Part shown: positions 25,885 to 31,770 of the stretch, one piece after another
Layout: every line of letters starts with the position of its first letter
How positions within the stretch are numbered: the stretch's first letter is position 1
NCBI GenBank assembly: GCA_036004405.1
Contig: DASYRM010000165.1
Location: forward strand, 1 to 31,770
Reading direction: 5' to 3'
DNA: 31,770 nucleotides
Source: DASYRM01 sp036004405
GTDB taxonomy: Bacteria > Acidobacteriota > Vicinamibacteria > Vicinamibacterales > UBA2999
Position numbers and translations under genes: made by a program
The notes under the pieces: generated by a model
Database searches by the model: none
The model's input: the letters and a program-made list of their open reading frames with translations, nothing else
What the model was told of the DNA's origin: nothing

Positions 25885-25932
25885 GGGCCGCCTTCAGGCG
25901 GCCCGTGTAGAGGCGGACCTGAAGCTCCGCCT
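25885..25932. repeat. REP-like hairpins after the VWFA gene
   Basis: GGGCCGCC (25885-25892), loop TTCA and GGCGGCCC (25897-25904) form an 8-bp perfect stem. AGGCGGA (25911-25917) and TCCGCCT (25926-25932) form a second stem with an 8-base loop. The first is a near-identical copy of the hairpin at 16819-16838 and of 29895-29914. They lie 18 bp after the VWFA stop, and the second ends five bases before the TATCGT box ahead of the methyltransferase gene. Confidence 0.7.
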
Positions 25933-25936
25933 GCGC

Positions 25937-25949
25937 TATCGTCAGGACG
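25937..25949 (+). promoter_or_regulatory. Weak -10-like box before the methyltransferase gene
   Basis: TATCGT (25937-25942) is followed by seven bases and ATG 25950. It agrees with the -10 consensus at four of six positions. GGA also lies four bases before the ATG, so a normal short-leader start is possible. Confidence 0.25.
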
Positions 25950-26807
25950 ATGGCTCCCCGTCGGTCCTCCTACACCTACCTGCTCGGCGACAGCCGTACT
26001 GAAGCCGCCCGCCTCCGCGCGCAGGCGCGCCTCTGGGATCCCACCGCGCACGCGCTGTTCGATCGCCTGAAGATCCACCGCGGGATGCGCGTGCTGGAGA
26101 TTGGTCCCGGCGCCGGCTCGCTGCATCGCGAGTTGCGGCGGCGCGTGCGCGGGCCGGTCGATTCGGTGGAGCCCTCGGAGACGTTTGCGCGTGGGCTCGA
26201 TCGGCTGGCGGCGCGCGACGGCTTCGGCCGCGGCCAGCACTGGCCGGCCAACCTGGCCGATGTGCGACTGCCCCACGGCCGCTACGACGTCATCTTCGCC
26301 CGGTGGGTGTTCCTCTTTCTGCCGAATCCGAGGGCCCACGTGCGCCAGCTGGCCGCCGCGCTCAAGCCGGGCGGCGTGCTGGCCATCGAGGACTACCAGC
26401 GCGAGACGCTGCGGATGGTTCCGCCGCCCGCGGCGTGGGAGCGCTTCCTCGCGGCCGATCGAGCGTTCTTCGAGAGCCAGGGCGGCGACGCCAGCATCGG
26501 CGCGCGGCTGCCCGCGCTCTACACGGATGCCGGCCTGAAGCTCGTGGACATCACGCCGACCGTCAAGAGCGGGCACCCCGGTTCTCCTGTGTGGAACTGG
26601 TTGTCGGCCTACTTCCTCGGCGGCGTCATCGATCGGCTCGCGGGACTGGGAGGATTCACCACCGCGGACGCGCGCCAGCTGACGCGCGACTGGGTCGCGG
26701 CGTCGAAGGAACCGACGTCGCTCCTCATCGCGCCAGCGCTGATTGATGTGGTGGGGAGGCGGAGAGGGCAGAGAGAGCGGAGAGAGCAGAGAAAACAGCT
26801 CGAATGA
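25950..26807 (+). CDS. Class I SAM-dependent methyltransferase
   Basis: This is a 285-residue cytosolic methyltransferase. The SAM-binding motif I is LEIGPGAGSLH at 49-59, with the acidic residue after strand 2 in VDSVEPSE, and a motif resembling RWVFLFLPNPR further on. The substrate is not indicated. The last 17 residues (after about 268, GRRRGQRERREQRKQLE) are highly basic because the left arm of the inverted 9-mer array at 26758-26793 is read as codons; the stop lies between the two arms. The natural end of the domain is probably near VVG at 265-267. Confidence 0.85.
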   Translation: MAPRRSSYTYLLGDSRTEAARLRAQARLWDPTAHALFDRLKIHRGMRVLEIGPGAGSLHRELRRRVRGPVDSVEPSETFARGLDRLAARDGFGRGQHWPANLADVRLPHGRYDVIFARWVFLFLPNPRAHVRQLAAALKPGGVLAIEDYQRETLRMVPPPAAWERFLAADRAFFESQGGDASIGARLPALYTDAGLKLVDITPTVKSGHPGSPVWNWLSAYFLGGVIDRLAGLGGFTTADARQLTRDWVAASKEPTSLLIAPALIDVVGRRRGQRERREQRKQLE

Positions 26808-26836
26808 CCCTCTCAGCCTTCTCCGCCTTCTCCGCC
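26758..26836. repeat. Inverted array of 9-bp units (copy B)
   Basis: Left arm: GGCGGAGAG, GGCAGAGAG, AGCGGAGAG and AGCAGAGAA at 26758-26793, inside the methyltransferase gene. Right arm: CTCTCAGCC, TTCTCCGCC and TTCTCCGCC at 26810-26836, ending two bases before the amidohydrolase stop triplet. It has the same unit, order and convergent-gene setting as the array at 22892-22978, 3.9 kb away. Confidence 0.8.
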
Positions 26837-26837
26837 G

Positions 26838-28556
26838 TTAACGCCGCGGATTCTCCAGCGAAGCAAACGCACCGGCGGCGTAGACAATCTTGCCGCCGAC
26901 CATCGTCAGCACGGATTCGATGTCGCCGATCTCTCCCACCGGCACGGTGAGGTAGTCCTTCGACAGCACGGCGAGATCCGCGAGCTTTCCGACCTCGAGC
27001 GAGCCGCGTTCGTCGTCGTCGTGAGAGAACCACGCGCTCCCCTTGGTGTAAAAGCGCAGCGCCTGCTGCCGCGTTGGGATCTCCTCCGGACCGCGCATCG
27101 CCAGCCCGCTCACCGTCTTGCCGTCGAGGAACCACTGCAGCGACGTGAACGGGTTGTACGACGCCACGCGATGCGCGTCGGTGCCGCCCCCGATATGCAC
27201 GCCCAGTTTGTCCCCGCTCACCACCGGCGGCGTCCGCCGTGCGGCCTCCGGCCCCGACTGCTTCACGAACCCCTCGCCGCCGAAATACATCGCGTCCTGC
27301 ACCGTCCAGCCGACGCCGAGCGCCTGCATGCGTGCGAGCGTCTTCGGCGACGCGTCGTTGAGGTGCGCAATCGACCACCGCAGGGGCGCGATCGGAATCT
27401 CCTTGTTCACGCGCTCGAAGATCGTCAGCAGCTGGTCGACGGTCGCGTCCGGCCCCCAGTGCATCGTCAGGCCGTAGCCGCGCTGCGCGGCCCAACGGGC
27501 GATCTCGAAATACTTCTCCTTGTCGGCGTCGCTCGGGCGCGGGTTGTTGTTCATCGCCTCGGTGAGCCGCTCGCCAAGGCCGACGAAGTGCAGCATGCCG
27601 TCGCCGAATCCCATCGGCACGAGCGCCAGCAGGCTCTTGTAGTCGTCGAACTCCTTGCCCGACGTCTGCCCGTTCAGTGAGTAGGCGATGCGCACGGTGA
27701 TCTCGCCCCGTCGCCACACCTCCTGCACCGCCGCGTAGTCCGCCGGCCCAAGATTGTTGCCCCCCGGATCCATCGCGCCGGTGAGCCCCAGGCGGTTCAT
27801 CTCGCGGAAGAACGCGCGCGTGCCTTCCACCTGCTGTGCGTAGGTGGGGCGCGGCAGCCGATCGAAGAGCCCGATGATGGCCGCCTGCGGCCCCGTGACG
27901 GCCCCGGTGGGCTTGCCGCTGGCGTCGCGCTCCAGGCGCCCGTTGTTGGGAATGTCGGCGTCGGTGGCGATCTTCAGCGCGCGTAGACCGTCGTCGGTCA
28001 GCACCGCCCAGCCGTACCCCAGCTGCACGTAGACCGGGTTGTCGGGCGCCGCCGCTTCGAGCTCCGCCTGTGTCGGACGCCGCTTCTCCGCGAACTGCTG
28101 CTCGTTCCAGCCGCCGGCGACGATGAGCCAGGAGCCAGGCGGTTTCGTCTGCGCCGCCTTACGAATTCGGCCCAGGGCCTCCTCGATCGACCTGGCGCCG
28201 ATCCAGTTCACTTCCGTCGAGAAGCTGAGTGCCGCTCGGATGGCGTGGAGATGCGAATCAATCAGGCCGGGAATGACCGCGCGGCCCTGCACGTCGATCG
28301 TGCGCGTGTTTGCGCCCGCGAGCTTCCGCATCGCCGCCGACGTCCCCGTCGCGACGATGCGCCCATCGCGGATCGCCAGCGCCTCGACAATCGATTCGCG
28401 GCTGTCGACAGTCACGACCTTGCCGTTCAGCAGAACAGTGTCCGCAGCCTGAGCTCTGGCTGCGGATGGCAATGCCGCCCCAATGAGGACGACGACAGCC
28501 GCCGCGTACAGACCTTTGGCCTTGGGCCTTTGGCCTTGGGACGTGTGGGCAAACAT
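26838..28556 (-). CDS. Exported amidohydrolase (YtcJ-like, amidohydrolase family 3)
   Basis: This is a 572-residue metal-dependent hydrolase of the amidohydrolase superfamily. The first-strand metal ligands are H102 and H104 in IDSHLHAI; WSIAHLND and GGGTDAHRVASYNPF give further histidine and aspartate ligands. LNGKVVTVDSRESIVEALAI at the N-terminal beta-sandwich is typical of YtcJ-like proteins. A signal peptide (LYAAAVVVLIGAALPSAARAQA) suggests export. The start is ATG 28556, but residues 6-15, including the basic n-region, are encoded by a heptamer repeat. It lies 25 bp after the serine hydrolase gene on the same strand. Substrate unknown. Confidence 0.88.
   Translation of the reverse strand: MFAHTSQGQRPKAKGLYAAAVVVLIGAALPSAARAQAADTVLLNGKVVTVDSRESIVEALAIRDGRIVATGTSAAMRKLAGANTRTIDVQGRAVIPGLIDSHLHAIRAALSFSTEVNWIGARSIEEALGRIRKAAQTKPPGSWLIVAGGWNEQQFAEKRRPTQAELEAAAPDNPVYVQLGYGWAVLTDDGLRALKIATDADIPNNGRLERDASGKPTGAVTGPQAAIIGLFDRLPRPTYAQQVEGTRAFFREMNRLGLTGAMDPGGNNLGPADYAAVQEVWRRGEITVRIAYSLNGQTSGKEFDDYKSLLALVPMGFGDGMLHFVGLGERLTEAMNNNPRPSDADKEKYFEIARWAAQRGYGLTMHWGPDATVDQLLTIFERVNKEIPIAPLRWSIAHLNDASPKTLARMQALGVGWTVQDAMYFGGEGFVKQSGPEAARRTPPVVSGDKLGVHIGGGTDAHRVASYNPFTSLQWFLDGKTVSGLAMRGPEEIPTRQQALRFYTKGSAWFSHDDDERGSLEVGKLADLAVLSKDYLTVPVGEIGDIESVLTMVGGKIVYAAGAFASLENPRR
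28513..28540. repeat. Heptamer repeat in the 5' end of the amidohydrolase gene
   Basis: Four units alternate: CCTTTGG, CCTTGGG, CCTTTGG and CCTTGGG at 28513-28540. Read on the minus strand they encode residues 6-15 of the amidohydrolase (SQGQRPKAKG). With the array at 28559-28580 they flank its start codon. This is the only heptamer array in the window that lies inside an open frame. Confidence 0.7.
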
Positions 28557-28558
28557 GG

Positions 28559-28580
28559 CTAAGGCCTAAGGCCTAAGGCC
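28559..28580. repeat. Heptamer repeat between serine hydrolase and amidohydrolase genes
   Basis: Three perfect CTAAGGC units fill 28559-28579, plus one extra C. They occupy almost the whole 25-bp gap between the serine hydrolase stop (28582) and the amidohydrolase start (28556). The unit is a rotation of the CCCTAAG-type unit seen at 2-53 with one base changed. Any ribosome site for the amidohydrolase would have to lie inside this repeat. Confidence 0.7.
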
Positions 28581-28581
28581 A

Positions 28582-29865
28582 TCAATGGGTGCCGCTCGGT
28601 TGCGAGGCACCCAGAACGGAAAACGCAACGGCGTTCTCGAAGTCGCCGCGAATCTCCTGATTCGGCGTCTGCGCCATCAGGATCCCGATCACCTTCTCCT
28701 TCGGGTCGATCCAGAAGTGCGTGCCGTAGGCGCCGCTCCAGCCGAAGGTGCCCGGCGACACCGCGGTATTGCGCGCGGCCGGATTGTTCACCACGCGCAT
28801 GCTGAGACCGAAGGCCTCGCCCGGCTGACGGCCCGGCAGCGTGTCGGGCGCCATCACCGACGCCATCATCTCGACCGCGCGCGGCGACAGCAGCCGCTTG
28901 CCGTTCAACTGTCCGCCGTTGAGCAGCATCTGCGCAAACTGGAAGTAGTCCTCGGCGGTGCTGGCCAGGCCACCGCCACCGCCAAAATAGCGGCCGTTCA
29001 AGAAGTTGGGCGTGCTGGTGTTGCGGCGCAGCGTGCCGTCCGGCTGGCGATCGTAGCGGCCGGCCAGGCGCGGATTCTCCACCGGGTAGTAGAAGGTGTC
29101 CTTCATGCCGAGCGGATCGAAGAGGCGCGTCTTCAGGAACTGGTCGGCCTGCATCCCCGACGTGATCTCCACGATGTGCAGCAGCACGTCGAACCCGGCC
29201 TGTGCGCTGTAGGCCCAGCGCGTGCCCGGCTGGAACTCGAGCGGCGTCTGCGCCAGGCGCGGCAGATAGTCGGACAGCGACTCCTGCCCCTTCAGCACGA
29301 CCTTGCGGTTGGCGGCGCCGCTGAAGGAGCCGCTGACGAGGCCGGAGGTGTGCGTGAGCAGCTCGCGCACAGTGAATTCATGGTCGGCCGGCACCGTGTA
29401 GTAGCGCGGCTCGGCCGGCGCGCCGGCGGCGGGTGGTGCCGCCGGTCCCGGCTGCGCCACCGCCACTTGCATGCCCTTCAGTTCAGGAATGAACTTCGAC
29501 ACCGGATCGGTGAGGCGGACCTTGCCCTCCTCCATCATCATCATGATGGCCGTGCCCACGATCGGCTTGGTCATCGACATGATGCGGAACATGTTGTCGG
29601 TCTGCATCGGCTTTTTCGACTCGAGCTCGGCGAAGCCGTGTGCCTGCAGGTGCGCGATGCGCCCATTGCGCGCCACCAGCGTCACCGCGCCCGCGAAGCT
29701 CTTCGCGTCGAGGTGACGCTTCACCAGCGCGTTCACCTGCTGCAGGCGCTCCGACGACAGCCCGACGTCCTCGGGGCGGACGGCCGTCCCCGCGCCAGTG
29801 AGCGGCAGGGTCGCAACGAGACACACGAATGCAACGACGATCCAGGACCGCGTCATCTTCGACAT
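28582..29865 (-). CDS. Secreted beta-lactamase-fold serine hydrolase
   Basis: This is a 427-residue class C beta-lactamase/PBP-fold hydrolase, probably an esterase, peptidase or D-amino-peptidase-type enzyme. The nucleophile motif SMTK is at 97-100 and the tyrosine motif YSA at 219-221, as in the esterase-type members; the C-terminal motif could be GTHFWIDP. A signal peptide (VVAFVCLVATLPLTGAG) is present at the N terminus, and residues 137-153 form a Pro/Ala-rich loop. AGGAG lies before ATG 29865. It stands between the DUF6152-like gene (49-bp gap) and the amidohydrolase gene on one strand. True beta-lactamase activity is unlikely to be the main role. Confidence 0.88.
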   Translation of the reverse strand: MSKMTRSWIVVAFVCLVATLPLTGAGTAVRPEDVGLSSERLQQVNALVKRHLDAKSFAGAVTLVARNGRIAHLQAHGFAELESKKPMQTDNMFRIMSMTKPIVGTAIMMMMEEGKVRLTDPVSKFIPELKGMQVAVAQPGPAAPPAAGAPAEPRYYTVPADHEFTVRELLTHTSGLVSGSFSGAANRKVVLKGQESLSDYLPRLAQTPLEFQPGTRWAYSAQAGFDVLLHIVEITSGMQADQFLKTRLFDPLGMKDTFYYPVENPRLAGRYDRQPDGTLRRNTSTPNFLNGRYFGGGGGLASTAEDYFQFAQMLLNGGQLNGKRLLSPRAVEMMASVMAPDTLPGRQPGEAFGLSMRVVNNPAARNTAVSPGTFGWSGAYGTHFWIDPKEKVIGILMAQTPNQEIRGDFENAVAFSVLGASQPSGTH

Positions 29866-29894
29866 AGGGAGCTCCTGTCGCTGGTCTAAAGGAT

Positions 29895-29914
29895 GGGCCG
29901 CCTAAAGGCGGCCC
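29895..29914. repeat. REP-like hairpin after the DUF6152-like gene
   Basis: GGGCCGCC (29895-29902), loop TAAA and GGCGGCCC (29907-29914) form an 8-bp perfect stem. The next three bases on the minus-strand reading, TAG at 29917-29915, are the stop codon of the DUF6152-like gene, so the repeat abuts its end. It is the third member of the GGGCCNCC family (16819-16838, 25885-25904). Confidence 0.75.
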
Positions 29915-30334
29915 CTACTGCCCGTCTGGTGCTTCTCGTGGTGCGCCGGTGCCGGACGAGCCGAGGAACAGACGCTTGCCGTCGGACAGGATCAGGTCCG
30001 CGCCGTTGGCGCGATTGGCGCCGTTCTTCGCGCGAAATCCCTCGACCGTGATCTCGGTGCCCGGAAGCAGCGACTGCTTGGTGAACCCGCGCCGCACCAG
30101 CGTGTTCGGCGTGCCGCTCTCGATCATCCACTCCGTGGTCGTGCCGTCCGCGTTCTTCACCGCGACATGGATCCAGGAGTGCGGGTTGATCCACTCCATC
30201 TTGATCACGGTGCCCTTCAAGGTGACGGGCTGCTTGGCGTCGTACTCAGCGGAGAACGAATGATGCGCCACAGCAGTGGCCGTCGTGGCGCAACCGGCCA
30301 CGGCCAGGGCAACCAGAGCACGCAAGAGTTTCAT
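29915..30334 (-). CDS. DUF6152-like small secreted protein
   Basis: This is a 139-residue exported protein with a signal peptide (MKLLRALVALAVAGCATTATAVAHH, cleavage probably near AVA-HH). The mature part has HHSFSAEYDAKQPVTLKGTV, MEWINPHSWIHVAVKNADG, EWMIESGTPNTLVRRGF and LLPGTEITVEGFRAKNGANRA, the pattern of the DUF6152 family common in Acidobacteria and Proteobacteria. Function is unknown; a beta-rich, OB-like fold is possible. Its ATG overlaps the preceding gene's TGA by four bases (ATGA), so the two are translationally coupled. The stop is TAG in the edge of a repeat hairpin. Confidence 0.8.
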   Translation of the reverse strand: MKLLRALVALAVAGCATTATAVAHHSFSAEYDAKQPVTLKGTVIKMEWINPHSWIHVAVKNADGTTTEWMIESGTPNTLVRRGFTKQSLLPGTEITVEGFRAKNGANRANGADLILSDGKRLFLGSSGTGAPREAPDGQ

Positions 30335-31314
30335 TTGGACTTGCCCCCGGCCGGCTTGGCGGCCTTGGCCTTGTCTTCGTCGCGCGCCACCTCGAGAAGG
30401 TTGAACATCGCGTAGTTGCCTTCGTGGCACGCGTACTCGATCAGCTCGCCCTCGGTGGGGCTCATCGGGAGCAGCACCGTCCATGGCTTCTCCCACGTCG
30501 TGGGATCGCTGACGGTGAGGCGCATTTCGAGCCGGTCCGGGCTGACGCGCGTGTAGCGCTCGACCAGGTGCAGGCCGGTCGTAGAACCGCGGTAGTTCTG
30601 CTGGCCGGAGAAGTTGGTGGTTTCGACCACCAGCGTGTCGCCTTCCCAGTGGCCGCGCGAGCTGCCGATCCACTGGCCGATCTTGCTGCTCAGGGCTGGC
30701 CGGCCGTCGAGCGGCACGATACGCGCCTCGTGAATCATCTCGTGCACGATGACGGCCGTGTCGGGCGTCTGCACGATCCGAATGTTGTTGTTGTAGAGCG
30801 TCGGCAGGCTGGCCGACGGCAGGCCGTAGGTGATGCAGCGCTCCTGGTTGCCGCGGTCGAGCCACGACGACACCGCAGCGCCGCTCGCCGCGCGGTTGGG
30901 CAGCCGCGCCTGGCGCGCCTTCCCTTCGGCGGTCACTGCGGGGATACGGCCATCGGGTGGATCGATGATGAGCGAGGTACGCCGGCCGGCCAGCCGACGG
31001 CCGGGGTCGGTCAGGTACTGCGCATGATTCAGCCCCGGCTGAATCGACTCCGGCGGGCCGTCCATGCGGCGGCCGGCGCGACCCTCGAGCTTGGCGGCCT
31101 CTTCCTCGGTGTAGAACTCGCGGCCGTTGAGCTCGCGCGGACGCTCGAGCGGCGTGATCGTCCGGTAGTCCCAGGTCCCCTGCAGATCGGGCGAGCCCCA
31201 CGGCGTCCGTGGCACGGCCGCGGCCGGTTTGGCGTCCTTGGCTGCCGGCGCCTGGGCCATGGCCAGCCCTCCCGCCATCAGAACGGCCGCAACCAATAGC
31301 GAACCGAGCTTCAT
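30331..31314 (-). CDS. Exported protein of unknown function, partner of DUF6152
   Basis: This is a 327-residue secreted protein. The signal segment (LGSLLVAAVLMAGGLAMAQA) is followed by PWGSPDLQGTWDYRTITPLERP, then SASLPTLYNNNIRIVQTPD, IVHEMIHEARIVPLDGRP, QWIGSSRGHWEGDTLVVETTNFSGQ and a Lys/Ala-rich end. I know this arrangement as a family abundant in Acidobacteria, often next to DUF6152 genes, with no assigned function; HEMIHE could suggest a metal site but this is speculation. GGAGGA stands before ATG 31314. It is the first gene of a probable four-gene minus-strand run with DUF6152, serine hydrolase and amidohydrolase. Confidence 0.75.
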   Translation of the reverse strand: MKLGSLLVAAVLMAGGLAMAQAPAAKDAKPAAAVPRTPWGSPDLQGTWDYRTITPLERPRELNGREFYTEEEAAKLEGRAGRRMDGPPESIQPGLNHAQYLTDPGRRLAGRRTSLIIDPPDGRIPAVTAEGKARQARLPNRAASGAAVSSWLDRGNQERCITYGLPSASLPTLYNNNIRIVQTPDTAVIVHEMIHEARIVPLDGRPALSSKIGQWIGSSRGHWEGDTLVVETTNFSGQQNYRGSTTGLHLVERYTRVSPDRLEMRLTVSDPTTWEKPWTVLLPMSPTEGELIEYACHEGNYAMFNLLEVARDEDKAKAAKPAGGKSK

Positions 31315-31445
31315 GCTCTTCCTCCTGCGCCCTGGGTTCTGGCCCTGGGGTCGTATCCGCGGCGATCGTAACCCAATTGTTATAAGTCGGCGAGGCTACG
31401 CCACTTGAGGATAGAGGCTCCGACCCGCCGACGCAGTGTCTAATT

Positions 31446-31464
31446 GCCCGCCCTCCGGGCGGGC
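31446..31464 (-). terminator. GC-rich hairpin after the partial gene
   Basis: GCCCGCCC (31446-31453) and GGGCGGGC (31457-31464) form an 8-bp perfect stem with a 3-base loop, about 20 bases after the stop of the gene at the window edge. The run after it on the minus strand is AATTA, not a T tract, so factor-independent termination is uncertain. Confidence 0.4.
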
Positions 31465-31484
31465 GGCGGGCCGGCCCTGGCGGT

Positions 31485-31770
31485 TTACTTCGGAGGGGGC
31501 GCACCTCGTCCGGTTGGCGGCGCGGCTCCGCGCCCGGCTGGCGCGGGACCGCCACCACGCGCTGCCGGCGGTCCACCGCACGAATCCACGCATTTCTCGG
31601 GCGCCTTGTAGATGTCCTTCAGCTTCTTCCGGTACTCCGGGTAGATCGTCTCCGGACCGCCCAGCACCGCCTCGAGCGGAATCCCCTTCTTCTGGGTCAT
31701 CTCGTTGACGAACGGATTCTTGCCCGGAAGGTAATGCGGCACGAGCGCCGGGTTCTCGTGGAGATACGGC
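31485..31770 (-). CDS. Unrecognised protein, 5' end outside window
   Basis: An open frame enters from the right edge and stops with TAA at 31487-31485; at least 94 residues are visible. It reads PYLHENPALVPHYLPGKNPF, then FVNEMTQKKGIPLEAVLGG, TIYPEYRKKLKDIYKAPEK, a CVDSC cysteine pair, and a Pro/Ala/Gly/Arg-rich tail of about 30 residues. I do not recognise the family. A GTG at 31742 could be read as a start, but the frame continues without a stop beyond it, so a larger protein is more likely. Confidence 0.55.
   Translation of the reverse strand, partial: PYLHENPALVPHYLPGKNPFVNEMTQKKGIPLEAVLGGPETIYPEYRKKLKDIYKAPEKCVDSCGGPPAARGGGPAPAGRGAAPPTGRGAPPPK

Overview
The window is high-GC, almost fully coding bacterial chromosome. 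It most likely comes from an Acidobacteriota member, probably of the Vicinamibacteria type. The inference rests on a secreted VWFA protein of the acidobacterial kind, a DUF6152-like small secreted protein beside a secreted unknown, many secreted hydrolases and a PQQ propeller dehydrogenase, and several families of short intergenic repeats. No rRNA, tRNA, CRISPR array, transposase, phage gene or defence system was found.

Layout. 1-3640: a str operon on the minus strand (rpsL, rpsG, fusA) behind a 375-bp gene-free leader that carries a promoter candidate and a nested stem structure. fusA contains an exact 63-codon tandem duplication in domain IV. 3643-5717: a quinol:cytochrome c oxidoreductase pair, a Rieske protein and a cytochrome b fused to two c-type haem domains. 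5911-11648: glcD-glcE-glcF-lldP on the minus strand, coupled by 1-nt stop/start overlaps and transcribed away from a LarA-type racemase and a TauE/SafE-like membrane protein. Together these look like a 2-hydroxyacid (lactate or glycolate) uptake, racemisation and oxidation module that would feed quinones and so the bc-type complex next door.

13920-20595: two DUF4159 paralogues bracket a malonyl-CoA synthetase-like enzyme, a Bcp peroxiredoxin, MurI, a PEGA protein, a VOC protein and an NAD-binding epimerase. 20597-26807: nitroreductase, secreted alpha/beta hydrolase, MscL, PQQ dehydrogenase, secreted VWFA protein and methyltransferase. 26838-31770: a minus-strand run encoding an exported unknown, a DUF6152-like protein, a secreted beta-lactamase-fold serine hydrolase and a secreted amidohydrolase, preceded by the 3' part of an unrecognised gene that runs off the window.

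The most notable signals are: the in-frame duplication in EF-G; inverted arrays of 9-bp units between convergent genes (two copies); heptanucleotide arrays in intergenic gaps; GGGCCNCC-type hairpins just after stop codons; -10-like boxes placed 6-8 nt before start codons, suggesting leaderless mRNAs; and the structured RNA candidate before rpsL. No entirely new multi-gene system could be supported.
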